DNA of 64,000 nt from Pseudomonas fluorescens (GCF_902497745.1 NZ_CABVHJ010000012.1:1-64000), one strand, 5' to 3'. Counted from the first letter of the stretch, positions 23,576 to 32,977 are shown. Made by a program: numbers and translations. Notes: a model not told the origin generated them from the letters alone.

Positions 23576-24913
23576 TCAGATCTGCTCAGCCCACAGGTCA
23601 TACTCGTCAGCGTCAGTAACCTTGCACCAGACCTTGTCACCCGGCTTCAGATTGCTGCCGTTATCAATAAACACGTTGCCATCGATTTCCGGGGCATCGA
23701 AGAAGCAGCGGCCAACCGCGCCTTGCTCGTCGACTTCGTCCACCAGCACTTCGATTTCACGGCCGATGCGCATTTGCAGTCGCGCCGAGCTGATCGCCTG
23801 CTGGTGCGCCATGAAGCGATCCCAACGGTCCTGCTTGACGTCGTCCGGTACGATCTCCAGATCCAGATCATTCGCCGGAGCGCCATCCACCGGCGAGTAT
23901 TGGAAGCAGCCGACGCGGTCGAGTTGCGCTTCGGTCAGCCAGTTCAGCAAGTACTGGAAGTCTTCTTCGGTTTCGCCCGGGAAGCCGACGATGAAGGTCG
24001 AGCGGATGATCAGATCCGGGCAGATTTCGCGCCAGTTCTTGATACGCGCCAGGGTCTTGTCTTCAAACGCCGGGCGTTTCATCGACTTCAACACTTTCGG
24101 GCTGGCGTGCTGGAACGGGATGTCCAGGTACGGCAGGATCTTGCCGGCGGCCATCAGCGGGATCAGCTCGTCAACGTGCGGGTACGGGTAAACGTAGTGC
24201 AGACGGACCCAGACGCCGAGGGTGCTCAGCGCTTCGCAGAGTTCGGTCATGCGGGTTTTCACCGGCGCGCCGTTCCAGAAACCAGTGCGGTATTTCACGT
24301 CAACGCCGTAGGCGCTGGTGTCTTGCGAAATGACCAGCAACTCTTTAACGCCGGATTTGACCAGACGCTGAGCTTCGTCCAACACATCACCAACCGGACG
24401 GCTGACCAGTTTGCCGCGCATCGACGGGATGATGCAGAACGAGCAGCTGTGGTTGCAGCCTTCGGAAATCTTCAGGTACGCGTAGTGGCGCGGGGTCAGC
24501 TTGATGCCTTGCGGCGGTACCAGGTCGATCAGCGGGTTGTGATCCTGACGCGGCGGCACGACTTCGTGCACGGCGTTGACCACTTGCTCGTACTGCTGCG
24601 GACCGGTTACGGCCAGCACGCTCGGGTGCACGTTGCGGATGTTGCCTTCTTCCACGCCCATGCAACCGGTGACGATCACCTTGCCGTTTTCCTTGATCGC
24701 TTCGCCGATCACTTCCAGCGACTCAGCCTTGGCCGAATCGATGAAACCGCAGGTGTTGACGACTACAACGTCGGCGTCCTGATAGGTGGACACCACGTCA
24801 TAACCTTCCATGCGCAGCTGGGTCAGGATGCGCTCGGAGTCGACCAGTGCTTTCGGGCAACCCAGAGATACAAAGCCAACCTTTGGATTGGCCGGCGCAG
24901 GAGTGGTGGACAT
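23576..24913 (-). CDS. rimO: Ribosomal protein S12 methylthiotransferase RimO
   Basis: 445-residue radical-SAM methylthiotransferase that adds methylthio to Asp88 of ribosomal protein S12. N-terminal UPF0004 domain with KVGFVSLGCPKALVDSE and VNTCGF and GCMG carrying three Cys for the auxiliary [4Fe-4S] cluster; radical-SAM motif CNHSCSFCIIPSMRG near residue 150; C-terminal TRAM domain (residues 375-440, RIGREIEVLVDEVD). The longer spacing and LGCPKN/A start separate it from MiaB. Length is normal. Confidence 0.96.
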   Translation of the reverse strand: MSTTPAPANPKVGFVSLGCPKALVDSERILTQLRMEGYDVVSTYQDADVVVVNTCGFIDSAKAESLEVIGEAIKENGKVIVTGCMGVEEGNIRNVHPSVLAVTGPQQYEQVVNAVHEVVPPRQDHNPLIDLVPPQGIKLTPRHYAYLKISEGCNHSCSFCIIPSMRGKLVSRPVGDVLDEAQRLVKSGVKELLVISQDTSAYGVDVKYRTGFWNGAPVKTRMTELCEALSTLGVWVRLHYVYPYPHVDELIPLMAAGKILPYLDIPFQHASPKVLKSMKRPAFEDKTLARIKNWREICPDLIIRSTFIVGFPGETEEDFQYLLNWLTEAQLDRVGCFQYSPVDGAPANDLDLEIVPDDVKQDRWDRFMAHQQAISSARLQMRIGREIEVLVDEVDEQGAVGRCFFDAPEIDGNVFIDNGSNLKPGDKVWCKVTDADEYDLWAEQI

Positions 24914-25202
24914 GTCTAACCTCGGTATTTTGTGACATCGCTTTCTTGGTGCGAAAGCCGACGGACGGGCGCTTAGGGCGCGCCTCTGATCAAAAAGTGC
25001 GCAATTCTAGCGGCGGGCAACGCACTTGACCAGCTTTATGCAGGGAAATACGACGAGTGCTGCGCTATGCTTCGCGCCGTTGAGCTTTACCAATTTTTTA
25101 CAGTCAACAAAACGTCTGTAACAACAGGTAAAACAGCGCATGCTGCACCACAAAGCATAGTGCTTCATTCAAGAAGCCGGTTCTGAGAAGTAGGAGTGTT
25201 GG

Positions 25203-27104
25203 ATGGGTCAGGCAAGTAGTCATGCGGCAGGCGCCGAGGGTTCGGCCACCAAGCCGCTGAGCATGCTGGTCGCGGCGGTCGGGGTGGTTTACGGCGACAT
25301 CGGCACGAGCCCGTTGTACACCCTCAAAGAAGTGTTTTCCGGCGCTTACGGCGTATCGGTCAATCACGATGGCGTGCTGGGCATTCTGTCGTTGATCTTC
25401 TGGTCGCTGATCTGGGTCGTGTCGATCAAATACATGATGTTCGTGCTGCGCGCCGACAACCAGGGCGAGGGCGGCATCATGGCGCTCACCGCACTGGCGC
25501 GGCGGGCGGCGGGGCATCGCAAGAAATTGCGCTCGTTGCTGGTGGTTTGCGGACTGATCGGCGCGGCGCTGTTTTATGGCGACAGCATGATCACCCCGGC
25601 GATTTCCGTACTGTCGGCGATTGAAGGTCTGGGGCTGGCGTTTGATGGTATCGACCATTGGGTGGTGCCGCTGTCGTTGGTGGTTCTTGTCGCACTGTTT
25701 CTGATTCAGAAACACGGTACGGCGCGGATTGGCATTCTGTTCGGACCGATCATGGTCACCTGGTTCCTCGTCCTCGGCGCCCTCGGTGTGTATGGGATCA
25801 GCCACGCGCCAGAAGTGTTACATGCGATGAACCCGATCTGGGCGGTGAATTTCTTCGTCGTTCATCCGGGCATGGGCGTGGCGATCCTCGGCGCCGTGGT
25901 GCTGGCGCTGACCGGTGCCGAAGCGCTGTACGCCGACATGGGCCACTTTGGCCGCAAGCCGATTGCCCGCGCGTGGTTCATTCTGGTTTTGCCGGCGCTG
26001 GTGCTCAATTACTTCGGTCAGGGCGCCTTGCTGCTGGAAAACCCTGAGGCGGCGCGTAACCCGTTCTATCTGCTGGCACCGAGCTGGGCGCTGATTCCAC
26101 TGGTCGGTCTGTCGACGCTGGCCACGGTGATCGCTTCGCAAGCGGTGATTTCCGGTGCGTTCTCCCTGACGCGTCAGGCAATTCAGCTCGGCTACATTCC
26201 GCGCATGTACATCCAGCACACCTCCAGCGACGAGCAAGGCCAGATCTATATCGGCGCGGTGAACTGGGCGCTGATGGTCGGTGTGGTGCTGCTGGTGCTC
26301 GGCTTCGAATCCTCCGGCGCCCTGGCCTCGGCCTACGGCGTGGCGGTGACCGGCACCATGCTGATGACCACCATTCTGGTGTCGGCGGTGATGCTGCTGC
26401 TGTGGAAATGGCCACCGATCCTCGCGGTGCCGGTGCTGATCGGCTTCCTGCTGGTGGACGGTCTCTACTTCGCTGCCAACGTGCCGAAGATCGTGCAGGG
26501 CGGCGCATTCCCGGTGATCGCCGGTATCGCGCTGTTTGTGCTGATGACCACCTGGAAACGCGGCAAGCAATTGCTGGTCGAACGCCTCGACGAAGGCGCG
26601 CTGCCGCTGCCTATCTTCATCAGCAGCATCCGCGTGCAACCGCCGCATCGTGTGCAGGGCACCGCCGTGTTCCTCACCGCACGCTCCGACGCCGTACCGC
26701 ATGCGCTGTTGCACAACCTGCTGCATAACCAGGTGTTGCATGAGCAAGTGGTGTTGCTGACGGTGGTCTACGAAGACATCCCGCGCGTACCGCCATCACG
26801 GCGCTTCGAAGTGGAAGCACACGGGGAGGGTTTCTTCCGGGTGATCCTGCACTTCGGCTTCACCGACGAGCCGGACGTGCCGCAAGCGCTGAAGCTGTGT
26901 CATCTGGATGATCTGGATTTCAGCCCGATGCGTACCACTTACTTCCTCAGCCGCGAAACGGTGATTGCCTCGAAACTGGAAGGCATGGCGCGTTGGCGTG
27001 AAGCGCTGTTTGCGTTCATGTTGAAGAATGCCAATGGGAACTTGAGGTTCTTCAATCTGCCGCTGAACCGGGTGATTGAGCTCGGCACGCAGGTGGAGAT
27101 GTAA
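25203..27104 (+). CDS. kup: Low-affinity K+/H+ symporter Kup
   Basis: 633-residue Kup/HAK/KT potassium uptake protein. N-terminal GVVYGDIGTSPLYTLKEVF is the family signature; 12 hydrophobic segments run to about residue 440, with FYGDSMITPAISVLSAIEG in between, followed by a soluble C-terminal domain of about 190 residues. It imports K+ with protons, important at low pH or osmotic stress. ATG at 25203 preceded by TAGGAG. Single gene with a 289-base upstream region and a terminator after it. Length and order are normal. Confidence 0.96.
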   Translation: MGQASSHAAGAEGSATKPLSMLVAAVGVVYGDIGTSPLYTLKEVFSGAYGVSVNHDGVLGILSLIFWSLIWVVSIKYMMFVLRADNQGEGGIMALTALARRAAGHRKKLRSLLVVCGLIGAALFYGDSMITPAISVLSAIEGLGLAFDGIDHWVVPLSLVVLVALFLIQKHGTARIGILFGPIMVTWFLVLGALGVYGISHAPEVLHAMNPIWAVNFFVVHPGMGVAILGAVVLALTGAEALYADMGHFGRKPIARAWFILVLPALVLNYFGQGALLLENPEAARNPFYLLAPSWALIPLVGLSTLATVIASQAVISGAFSLTRQAIQLGYIPRMYIQHTSSDEQGQIYIGAVNWALMVGVVLLVLGFESSGALASAYGVAVTGTMLMTTILVSAVMLLLWKWPPILAVPVLIGFLLVDGLYFAANVPKIVQGGAFPVIAGIALFVLMTTWKRGKQLLVERLDEGALPLPIFISSIRVQPPHRVQGTAVFLTARSDAVPHALLHNLLHNQVLHEQVVLLTVVYEDIPRVPPSRRFEVEAHGEGFFRVILHFGFTDEPDVPQALKLCHLDDLDFSPMRTTYFLSRETVIASKLEGMARWREALFAFMLKNANGNLRFFNLPLNRVIELGTQVEM

Positions 27105-27118
27105 GCCCCGCCGCAACT

Positions 27119-27160
27119 CAAAAGCCCTCGTCAGCTTGAAGGCTGTCGGGGGCTTTTTTG
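27119..27160 (+). terminator. Terminator after kup
   Basis: Imperfect stem with AAAAGCCC and GGGCTTTT ends enclosing TCGTCAG/CTGTCGG, followed by TTTTTTG. Confidence 0.75.
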
Positions 27161-27194
27161 TGCTTCACATAAAATTCCAATCCACTGCAAATCC

Positions 27195-27289
27195 CCTGTG
27201 GGAGCGAGCTTGCTCGCGAAGGCTTAGTGTCAGGAGAAGCATTCTTCGGCTGACCCACCGCTTTCGCGAGCAAGCTCGCTCCCACAGGG
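27195..27289. repeat. REP doublet (REPIN-like), copy 3
   Basis: Inverted TGTGGGAGCGAGCTTGCTCG cores at 27197 and 27263, about 42 bases apart, between kup and the DUF6124 gene. Confidence 0.9.
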
Positions 27290-27301
27290 TATTGGATGGA
27301 A

Positions 27302-27631
27302 TCAAGAGGTGCGTTCAGATAAATCAGCTTCAGATTCAGTCTTCGTCCGCGCAGGTCGTGGGATCAACGCCTGAATCACATCATCAATCAAAGCTTTGCC
27401 CATCACCGTCAGGTAATGCGCAGCCCAGGCATGGCGGTCGGTGTCTTTGATGAAGGCTGCATCCTCGGCGAAGGATTTGGCGAGGGACAGCAGGTCTGAG
27501 GATTGGGACAAGGCATCGATGATCGGGATGCCGGCGCGGACATTGAAGAACGCTTGATCCGAGTTGTAGAGGAAAGGGGTGAAGCCGATGGTTTTAACGG
27601 TTGCGAGTCCGTGCAGATCAGTTTCGGTCAT
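27302..27631 (-). CDS. DUF6124 (DUF3077-type) family protein
   Basis: 109-residue protein with the core FFNVRAGIPIIDALSQSSDLLSLAKSFAEDA, the pattern of the DUF3077/DUF6124 family that is multi-copy in Pseudomonas and otherwise uncharacterised. The rest is helical (HAWAAHYLTVMGKALIDDVIQALI) with a charged tail. No signal peptide or membrane segment. An excellent ribosome site AAGGAG sits 8 bases before the ATG at 27631. About 300 bases of upstream sequence look like part of the transcript. Function unknown; a small helical regulator or antitoxin-like role is possible but not supported. Confidence 0.7.
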   Translation of the reverse strand: MTETDLHGLATVKTIGFTPFLYNSDQAFFNVRAGIPIIDALSQSSDLLSLAKSFAEDAAFIKDTDRHAWAAHYLTVMGKALIDDVIQALIPRPARTKTESEADLSERTS

Positions 27632-27990
27632 CGTGTTACTCCTTAGTTCGAAGTGCCGCGACTTTCGTTACCACGCGAAAGGGAGGCAACTGTACGCAGG
27701 GTGGTAAACCGGGAACCAAGGAAACCGGCACGCCCGAAAGCGTCCCACGCACAGCCGCCATAACTTGAGGAGCGCGCTGTTGCGATGGTTTCTCCGGGTT
27801 ACCACACCCGATCGCTGAATGGGGCAGCGACGTCCGGAGAGTATCCCGTCGAAAAACAGCGCAATAGAGCGGCAAAGCGCCCGAACACGAGTTTCGGAGT
27901 TTGCCTACAAGGTCTGTGGGCGTCATCTGATATTGCGAGACTGGAAGTAAACGATACTAAACGTCTGACACGAACTGGCGTGTGCAAATG
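27632..27990 (-). other. Long leader-like stretch before the DUF6124 gene
   Basis: About 360 bases without a convincing gene. It contains TTACCAC at 27668-27674 and 27799-27805 and the complementary GTGGTAA at 27701-27707, a small stem CTTTCG/CGAAAG at 27662-27681, and repeated CCGGTTT units. An open frame of 96 codons (27926 to 27636, minus) ends three bases after the AAGGAG site of the next gene but has no ribosome site of its own. From memory, similar leaders precede other DUF3077-type genes in Pseudomonas; I cannot verify that here. Could be a structured 5' UTR or a leader peptide gene. Confidence 0.35.
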
Positions 27991-28002
27991 AGCGAGGCAG
28001 GT

Positions 28003-28149
28003 ATGACGGCATCATCGGAACAAGAAAAGCATGATGATCTCGAGAACCTTCGAATTGAAGCCGAAGCAATGGAACGACTGATCAACCTCGATCCGGCTCA
28101 AGTGATCAGCCATGACGATATGCGGGCAAAGTACGCCTGTGAGGATTGA
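28003..28149 (+). CDS. Small hypothetical protein, 48 residues
   Basis: Short frame starting at 28003 after a GAGG ribosome site (an in-frame ATG at 27988 lacks one). The product is acidic and helical: TASSEQEKHDDLENLRIEAEAME, then INLDPAQVISHDDMRAKYACED. The layout recalls small antidote or stability-type proteins (a helix followed by a short tail), but no toxin follows; a REP doublet lies 30 bases downstream. It is divergent from the DUF6124 gene. I do not recognise it and its reality depends on conservation. Confidence 0.45.
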   Translation: MTASSEQEKHDDLENLRIEAEAMERLINLDPAQVISHDDMRAKYACED

Positions 28150-28174
28150 CGATTATTTGAATCCAGCGCAATTC

Positions 28175-28270
28175 CCCTGTGGGAGCGAGCCTGCTCGCGA
28201 AGGCGTAGTGTCAGTCGACGAATCTGCAAACTGACCCACCGCTTTCGCGAGCAGGCTCGCTCCCACAGGG
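28175..28270. repeat. REP doublet (REPIN-like), copy 4
   Basis: Inverted GGGAGCGAGCCTGCTCGCGA cores at 28181 and 28245, about 44 bases apart, between the 48-residue gene and acvB. Confidence 0.9.
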
Positions 28271-28293
28271 TTTTTTCGTGGCTGCTGGAATGT

Positions 28294-28331
28294 AAAAAGC
28301 CCCCGCACTGCGAAGTTGCGGGGGCTTTTTG
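28294..28331 (-). terminator. Terminator after acvB
   Basis: Arms AAAAAGCCCCCGCA and TGCGGGGGCTTTTT around CTGCGAAGT, symmetric enough to act on both strands; it lies just past the acvB stop. Confidence 0.85.
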
Positions 28332-28346
28332 TGGGCGTGGCTCAGA

Positions 28347-29642
28347 TCACTCTTCGGCGACCGAGTCCTTGCTCTGACGCTTCTCGATCAAGTCCACCAA
28401 GCGCTTGGCCAGCGCCGGGTAGTTCTCGTCGAAGTGGTGGCCGCCAGGCAGTTTGACTGCCTCGCCCACCGCAGTTTTGTCCGTGCAGCCACTTTCATCG
28501 GTCTCTTCTTCACCGTAGATGCACACAACCTTGGCCGCTGGCAGCTTGGCCATTTCCGGGCCGGTGGCGGCTTCTTTGCCGGCGTTACCCAACCAGCCTT
28601 CGACTTCGATTTCGAAGCTGCCGGTGCGGGCGAAGGCCAGCAGGATGATTGCGTCTACGCGCTGCTGCTCGGTGTCCGGCAGGCGGTTGTAGATCGCTGG
28701 CAGTACGTCAGCACCGAACGAGTAACCGGTGAGGATGAAGCGCTTGGTGCCCCATTTCTGCCGGTAATGCTGCATCAGTTCGGTCAGGTCCAGCGCGCTT
28801 TGCTCCGGGCTCTTGTGCTGCCAGTAGTAGCGCAGGGTGTCGATGCCGACCACCGGATAGCCAATCTTGGCCATTTCGCCCGCGACGTCGCGGTCGAGGT
28901 CGCGCCAGCCGCCGTCACCGGAGAGGAACAGGGTCACGGTGTCTTTGGCTTGGCCGGCCGGCACTTCAACCACCGGGATCGCCAGACCACCGTTGGCCTT
29001 GTCGCCACCAACGAGGATTTTGCGCAGTTCGTTGTTCAGCACTTGCGGCAGGTTGATGTCGTAGTCGCTGATGCTGGTTTCGGCGTTTGGTTGATCGCGT
29101 ACAAAACCCGCGCTGGCATCATCCGGGTTGTCGTTCCATGCCACCAGCCAGTGACCATGCGCGGCGGATTTCGGCAACAGGTGAGTGCAGCCGGGTTTTT
29201 CCAGCGCGAGGTCCACGGAAATCGCTTGGGCCTTGTCGTCCTTTTGCTCGGACAACCAACGCCAGGCCAATACCGCGCCGGGGCCGATACCGCTGACCAG
29301 CGTAGCCGGGCCGTTCAGTTCGCGCAGACCGGTTTGCAGAGCGCGGCTTTGCAGCAAGCAGTCCTTGGGCAGAATCACCTGAACGATCTGCGCCGAGGCG
29401 CTGCGGCTCAGGGTGGTCAGTTGTTTTTCAGAGAGTTTCTGGTCGTCGTTGACCGCGACCAGCACCTGCGCCTTGGGTTTGGTGCCGGGGATGACTCGGA
29501 TCAAAACGGTGCCGTCTGCCGCCGTAACAGGTTCGAGCGTTGGTTCCGGTGCCGGACGTTTGAGGTACCAGAAACCGCCGCCGGCAATCACGGCCAGCAC
29601 GATCAGTGCAGCCAGGATGTACTTCAGGGAGCGTTGAATCAT
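28347..29642 (-). CDS. acvB: AcvB/VirJ-type aminoacyl-phosphatidylglycerol hydrolase
   Basis: 431-residue periplasmic hydrolase of the AcvB/VirJ family, counterpart of P. aeruginosa PA0919, which hydrolyses alanyl-phosphatidylglycerol. An N-terminal anchor or signal (residues 8-26) is followed by a VirJ-like first half and a second alpha/beta-hydrolase domain with FLSGDGGWRDLD near residue 240, nucleophile motif GYSFGAD near 315 and a late His in LPGGHHFDE. The start overlaps the mprF stop by one base (TGATG), so synthesis and breakdown of aminoacyl-PG are encoded as one unit. Terminator follows. Confidence 0.88.
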   Translation of the reverse strand: MIQRSLKYILAALIVLAVIAGGGFWYLKRPAPEPTLEPVTAADGTVLIRVIPGTKPKAQVLVAVNDDQKLSEKQLTTLSRSASAQIVQVILPKDCLLQSRALQTGLRELNGPATLVSGIGPGAVLAWRWLSEQKDDKAQAISVDLALEKPGCTHLLPKSAAHGHWLVAWNDNPDDASAGFVRDQPNAETSISDYDINLPQVLNNELRKILVGGDKANGGLAIPVVEVPAGQAKDTVTLFLSGDGGWRDLDRDVAGEMAKIGYPVVGIDTLRYYWQHKSPEQSALDLTELMQHYRQKWGTKRFILTGYSFGADVLPAIYNRLPDTEQQRVDAIILLAFARTGSFEIEVEGWLGNAGKEAATGPEMAKLPAAKVVCIYGEEETDESGCTDKTAVGEAVKLPGGHHFDENYPALAKRLVDLIEKRQSKDSVAEE

Positions 29643-32281
29643 CAGCGTTTCACCAATCCAGTCAAGCCGCCCGCGATCAGGGCAGCAGTGTCGGCCAGCG
29701 CCACCAGCGGATCGAGTCCGGCGGGCACGGCCATATAACGGGGTTCCCAGTCGGGCTGGAACTTGTCTTTGAAGCGGCGCAAGCCTTGGAAGTTGTACAG
29801 CTGCTCACCACGGCGGAAAACCATCGAGCCCAGACGCTGGGTCAGCGGTGCACCACGCCGGGGTTGCAACCCCGACAACGGCACCATGCCCAGGCTGAAG
29901 CGCGCGTATCCGTGACTCTTATAGTGTTGAATCAGGCCGACCATCATGAATTCCATGGTCAGCTTGGGGGCGTCCGGGTGCGCGCGCATCAGGTCGAGAC
30001 TGGCCAGGTCGTGGCTGTAAGTCTCGAGCAGGTTGGCGAATGCCACCGGGCGACCTTCGAAGCGAATCACCGCGATGCGGAAATGCTTCAGGTATTCGTC
30101 GCTGAAACGGCCGAGGGAGAAGCCTTTCTCACGCACGTTCTTGCCGGTCAGCCACGCATCGGAAATCACTTTCAGTTCGTCCATCGGCGCCTGACCCGGT
30201 TCGTGGATTTCCAGCGACAAGCCATCGCGGGTGCCACGGTTCCAGGTGTAGCGCAGGTCCTTCATCTCTTTGCCCTTGGCTTCCAGGTCAAAGCGATGCA
30301 GGTCGACCCGGGCTTCTTCGCCGAGTTTGATTGCGGTCAGGCCGATGTCCATGTAGTACGGCAGGTTCTCCGCGCGCACCTGGTAGAACACCGGGCGGGC
30401 GTGGTGAATGTCACAGAGGTCGCGGAACTGCCAGATCATCTCGGCGCGTTGCTGGCCGGGGCCGATCGGGTCGTACAGGGCCACCAGACTGCGGCCACGG
30501 CGCGCGTACATCAGGAACGCTTCGTCGTTCTGGTGAAACAGCAGCGCCTTGTCACCAGTCAGCGCGAGGCCACCGTCGGGTTGCGACGACGCCATCAGGA
30601 TCTTCGCTGCACGATCGAGTTCGTCAGGCGTCGGCAGGTGAATGACCGGGCGCGCGGTGCGCAGCAGCCAGGTCAACGCGATCACCAGCAGCAGGACGGC
30701 GGCGCCGAGCAGCGAGCGCAGGCCACGCGGGGCGTCAGCATCCAGGGTGAACTGCCACCACAGTTGATGGCTGTACGGCACGTCCTGATAGGCGAACAGC
30801 AGCAGCCATGTCGAAGCGCCCAGCACACAGAGGCTGGCCACCAGATACAGCGGCGAGAAAGGCAGTTCGGTCAGGCGACTCGGACGATAGAACGAGCGAC
30901 GGAACACACCGAGCAGCGCAGCCGTCAGTGTCATCAGCGTCGCTTCTTCCCAGTCGAAGCCTTTAAGCAGCGAGAGCAGGGCGCCAACCAGCAACAGAAT
31001 GGTGGTGAGCATCCACGCGGCCGACAGGCGACGGCGCAGGCCCTGGGCGAGCATCAGGCAGAGCACACCGATCAGGCTGGCGCCGAAGTGTGAGGCGTCG
31101 ACCAGACGATGCGGGATCAGAAAGCCGATGTGCTCAAGGCGTGTATCGATCTCGGGAGTAGCGCCGGAAAACAGCAGCACCACGCCGGACAGAAACACCA
31201 GCACCGCCAGAATCGGTGCCGCCAGACCGGACGCCGCGCGCATGGTCTGGGTTTGAAACAGGCGTTGACCTTCATTGATCAGCAGGAATACGCAGGCCAC
31301 CAGCAGCGGCAGCACCACGTAGATCAGGCGATACAGCAGCAGCGCAGCGGCGAGAGGCGCGGCACCGAGCTTGTCAGCGAAAGCGGCCAGCAGAATCGCT
31401 TCGAAGACGCCCACGCCGCCGGGTACGTGGCTGAGTACGCCGGCAGCCAGTGCCAGCAGATACACCAGCAGGAACGCACCAAACGGCGGCGCTTCCGGCA
31501 GCAACAGATAAAGGACCGTGGCGGCAGCCGCAACGTCGAGGGCGGTGATGATAAGTTGCAGGAAGGTCAGGCGACGCCCCGGCAAGCGCAACGTGCGGCG
31601 GCCAACCCTGACCAGCAGGTTGTCGCGCAACGGTTGTTCCGGCAGGCGCCGACGGTAGATGCCGATAGCCAGTACTGCGCCAAGCGCCAGCACGACAGCG
31701 GCGACTGTGCCGAGCAGGCCTTCGGACAAACCCAGCGCCTGCGAGGCAGCAGGCAGGTCGCTCAGCGTTGCCAGTGCGGCCAGCGGTGGCAAGGCGCAAC
31801 CCAGCGACAGGCTGGCGAACAACGTCATGTGCGCGACTTCTGAAGCGCCCAGACCCAGTCGTGCATATAAACGGTAACGCACCGAACCGCCGGACAGCAG
31901 CGACAGACCGATCGCATTGCCAATCGCAAACGCGGTGAAGCCGCCCAGCGCCAATGTGCGCGGTGGCAAAGTCACGCCGGCATAGCGGCTGGCCGACCAT
32001 TCGTAGCCGAGCAGAATGATGAAGCCGATCACGGTCGCAGCGAATGCGCCGAGCAGGGCGGGTTTCGGCACGTCGAGAATCGAGTCGTGCAGCGCATCGA
32101 GATCGAGTTCGGCGAGCAGATGACGACAGGCAATCAGCGCAATGGCGAACAGCAGCAAAGTCACCGCCAGACCAATCGGTTGTCGGTATTTGCTCAACCG
32201 ATCCAGCAAGCGCAAGCGCTCGGGTTTGATCGGGTGTTCCGCTGTGACGGTGTCTTGTGGATCAGACGAGTTGGCGCGCAT
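29642..32281 (-). CDS. mprF: Phosphatidylglycerol aminoacyltransferase/flippase MprF
   Basis: 879-residue membrane protein. The first ~530 residues hold about 14 hydrophobic segments (flippase part, with GGVGVFEAILLAAFADKLG). The C-terminal ~330 residues are the cytosolic synthase domain (LTGDKALLFHQNDEAFLMYARRGRSLVALYDPIGP, then LGMVPLSGLQPRRGAPL), which transfers Ala or Lys from tRNA to phosphatidylglycerol. In P. aeruginosa the homologue (PA0920) makes alanyl-PG, raising resistance to cationic peptides at acid pH. The ATG at 32281 follows GAGG; a TTG one codon earlier is less likely. Forms an operon with acvB. Confidence 0.94.
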   Translation of the reverse strand: MRANSSDPQDTVTAEHPIKPERLRLLDRLSKYRQPIGLAVTLLLFAIALIACRHLLAELDLDALHDSILDVPKPALLGAFAATVIGFIILLGYEWSASRYAGVTLPPRTLALGGFTAFAIGNAIGLSLLSGGSVRYRLYARLGLGASEVAHMTLFASLSLGCALPPLAALATLSDLPAASQALGLSEGLLGTVAAVVLALGAVLAIGIYRRRLPEQPLRDNLLVRVGRRTLRLPGRRLTFLQLIITALDVAAAATVLYLLLPEAPPFGAFLLVYLLALAAGVLSHVPGGVGVFEAILLAAFADKLGAAPLAAALLLYRLIYVVLPLLVACVFLLINEGQRLFQTQTMRAASGLAAPILAVLVFLSGVVLLFSGATPEIDTRLEHIGFLIPHRLVDASHFGASLIGVLCLMLAQGLRRRLSAAWMLTTILLLVGALLSLLKGFDWEEATLMTLTAALLGVFRRSFYRPSRLTELPFSPLYLVASLCVLGASTWLLLFAYQDVPYSHQLWWQFTLDADAPRGLRSLLGAAVLLLVIALTWLLRTARPVIHLPTPDELDRAAKILMASSQPDGGLALTGDKALLFHQNDEAFLMYARRGRSLVALYDPIGPGQQRAEMIWQFRDLCDIHHARPVFYQVRAENLPYYMDIGLTAIKLGEEARVDLHRFDLEAKGKEMKDLRYTWNRGTRDGLSLEIHEPGQAPMDELKVISDAWLTGKNVREKGFSLGRFSDEYLKHFRIAVIRFEGRPVAFANLLETYSHDLASLDLMRAHPDAPKLTMEFMMVGLIQHYKSHGYARFSLGMVPLSGLQPRRGAPLTQRLGSMVFRRGEQLYNFQGLRRFKDKFQPDWEPRYMAVPAGLDPLVALADTAALIAGGLTGLVKR

Positions 32282-32522
32282 CAATCACCTCTTGGATTGT
32301 GCGCGACAGGATGGAGGTATCCAGCCAAGTTACCAATCCCTGTAGAAAAAAATAATCACAAAATACTACGCCTCTCACCGGGTATCGGCGAGGGCAGTTC
32401 CTGGATTGCAGAGGCGTTGCCTGCGACTCAAGCATAGTCGCAAGTCAGCACCTCTGAAGATCCCAAGCGGTTCACTGCACAGTGACAGATCATTGTTGCG
32501 AAAGGACTTTTTCAACAGATAC

Positions 32523-32554
32523 AAAAAAGGCCACTCTTTCGAGTAGCCTTTTTT
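32523..32554 (-). terminator. Terminator after initiator tRNA copy 1
   Basis: Hairpin with arms AAAAGGCTACTC and GAGTGGCCTTTT around GAAA on the minus strand, T-rich on the 3' side. Same structure follows copy 2. Confidence 0.9.
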
Positions 32555-32560
32555 GATGTT

Positions 32561-32637
<77 letters not shown>

Positions 32638-32650
32638 TCTGTGTGGCGGC

Positions 32651-32678
32651 ATTTTACAGGCGAACGGCGAGGTGTCAA
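32651..32678 (-). promoter_or_regulatory. Sigma-70 promoter of tRNA-fMet copy 1
   Basis: Minus strand TTGACA (32673-32678), 16-base spacer, TAAAAT (32651-32656), followed by a GC-rich discriminator, as in stable RNA promoters. Confidence 0.85.
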
Positions 32679-32821
32679 CCGCTAATCCCGTAAAGGGTCA
32701 AATAAGTGTGCAATCGCGTCAAACGGTCGCAGGTGGCGCGTTAAGTTTCGGAAATGCAACGAATTCCTGTTTGGCGATCGCTTCTCTATATAAAGAGCAA
32801 ATCCACAAAACAGACGCGCAC

Positions 32822-32853
32822 AAAAAAGGCCACTCTTTCGAGTAGCCTTTTTT
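32822..32853 (-). terminator. Terminator after initiator tRNA copy 2
   Basis: Same hairpin as at 32523-32554, arms AAAAGGCTACTC and GAGTGGCCTTTT. Confidence 0.9.
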
Positions 32854-32859
32854 GATGTT

Positions 32860-32936
<77 letters not shown>

Positions 32937-32949
32937 TCTGTGTGTCGGC

Positions 32950-32977
32950 ATTCTACAGAGGAACGCCGGGGTGTCAA
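32950..32977 (-). promoter_or_regulatory. Sigma-70 promoter of tRNA-fMet copy 2
   Basis: Minus strand TTGACA (32972-32977), 16-base spacer, TAGAAT (32950-32955), GC-rich discriminator; spacing as in copy 1. Confidence 0.87.

Noticed and set aside
29606..31093. 495-codon plus-strand open frame opposite mprF
   Set aside because: Arg/Gln/His-rich antisense shadow; mprF is strongly supported by membrane segments and synthase motifs.
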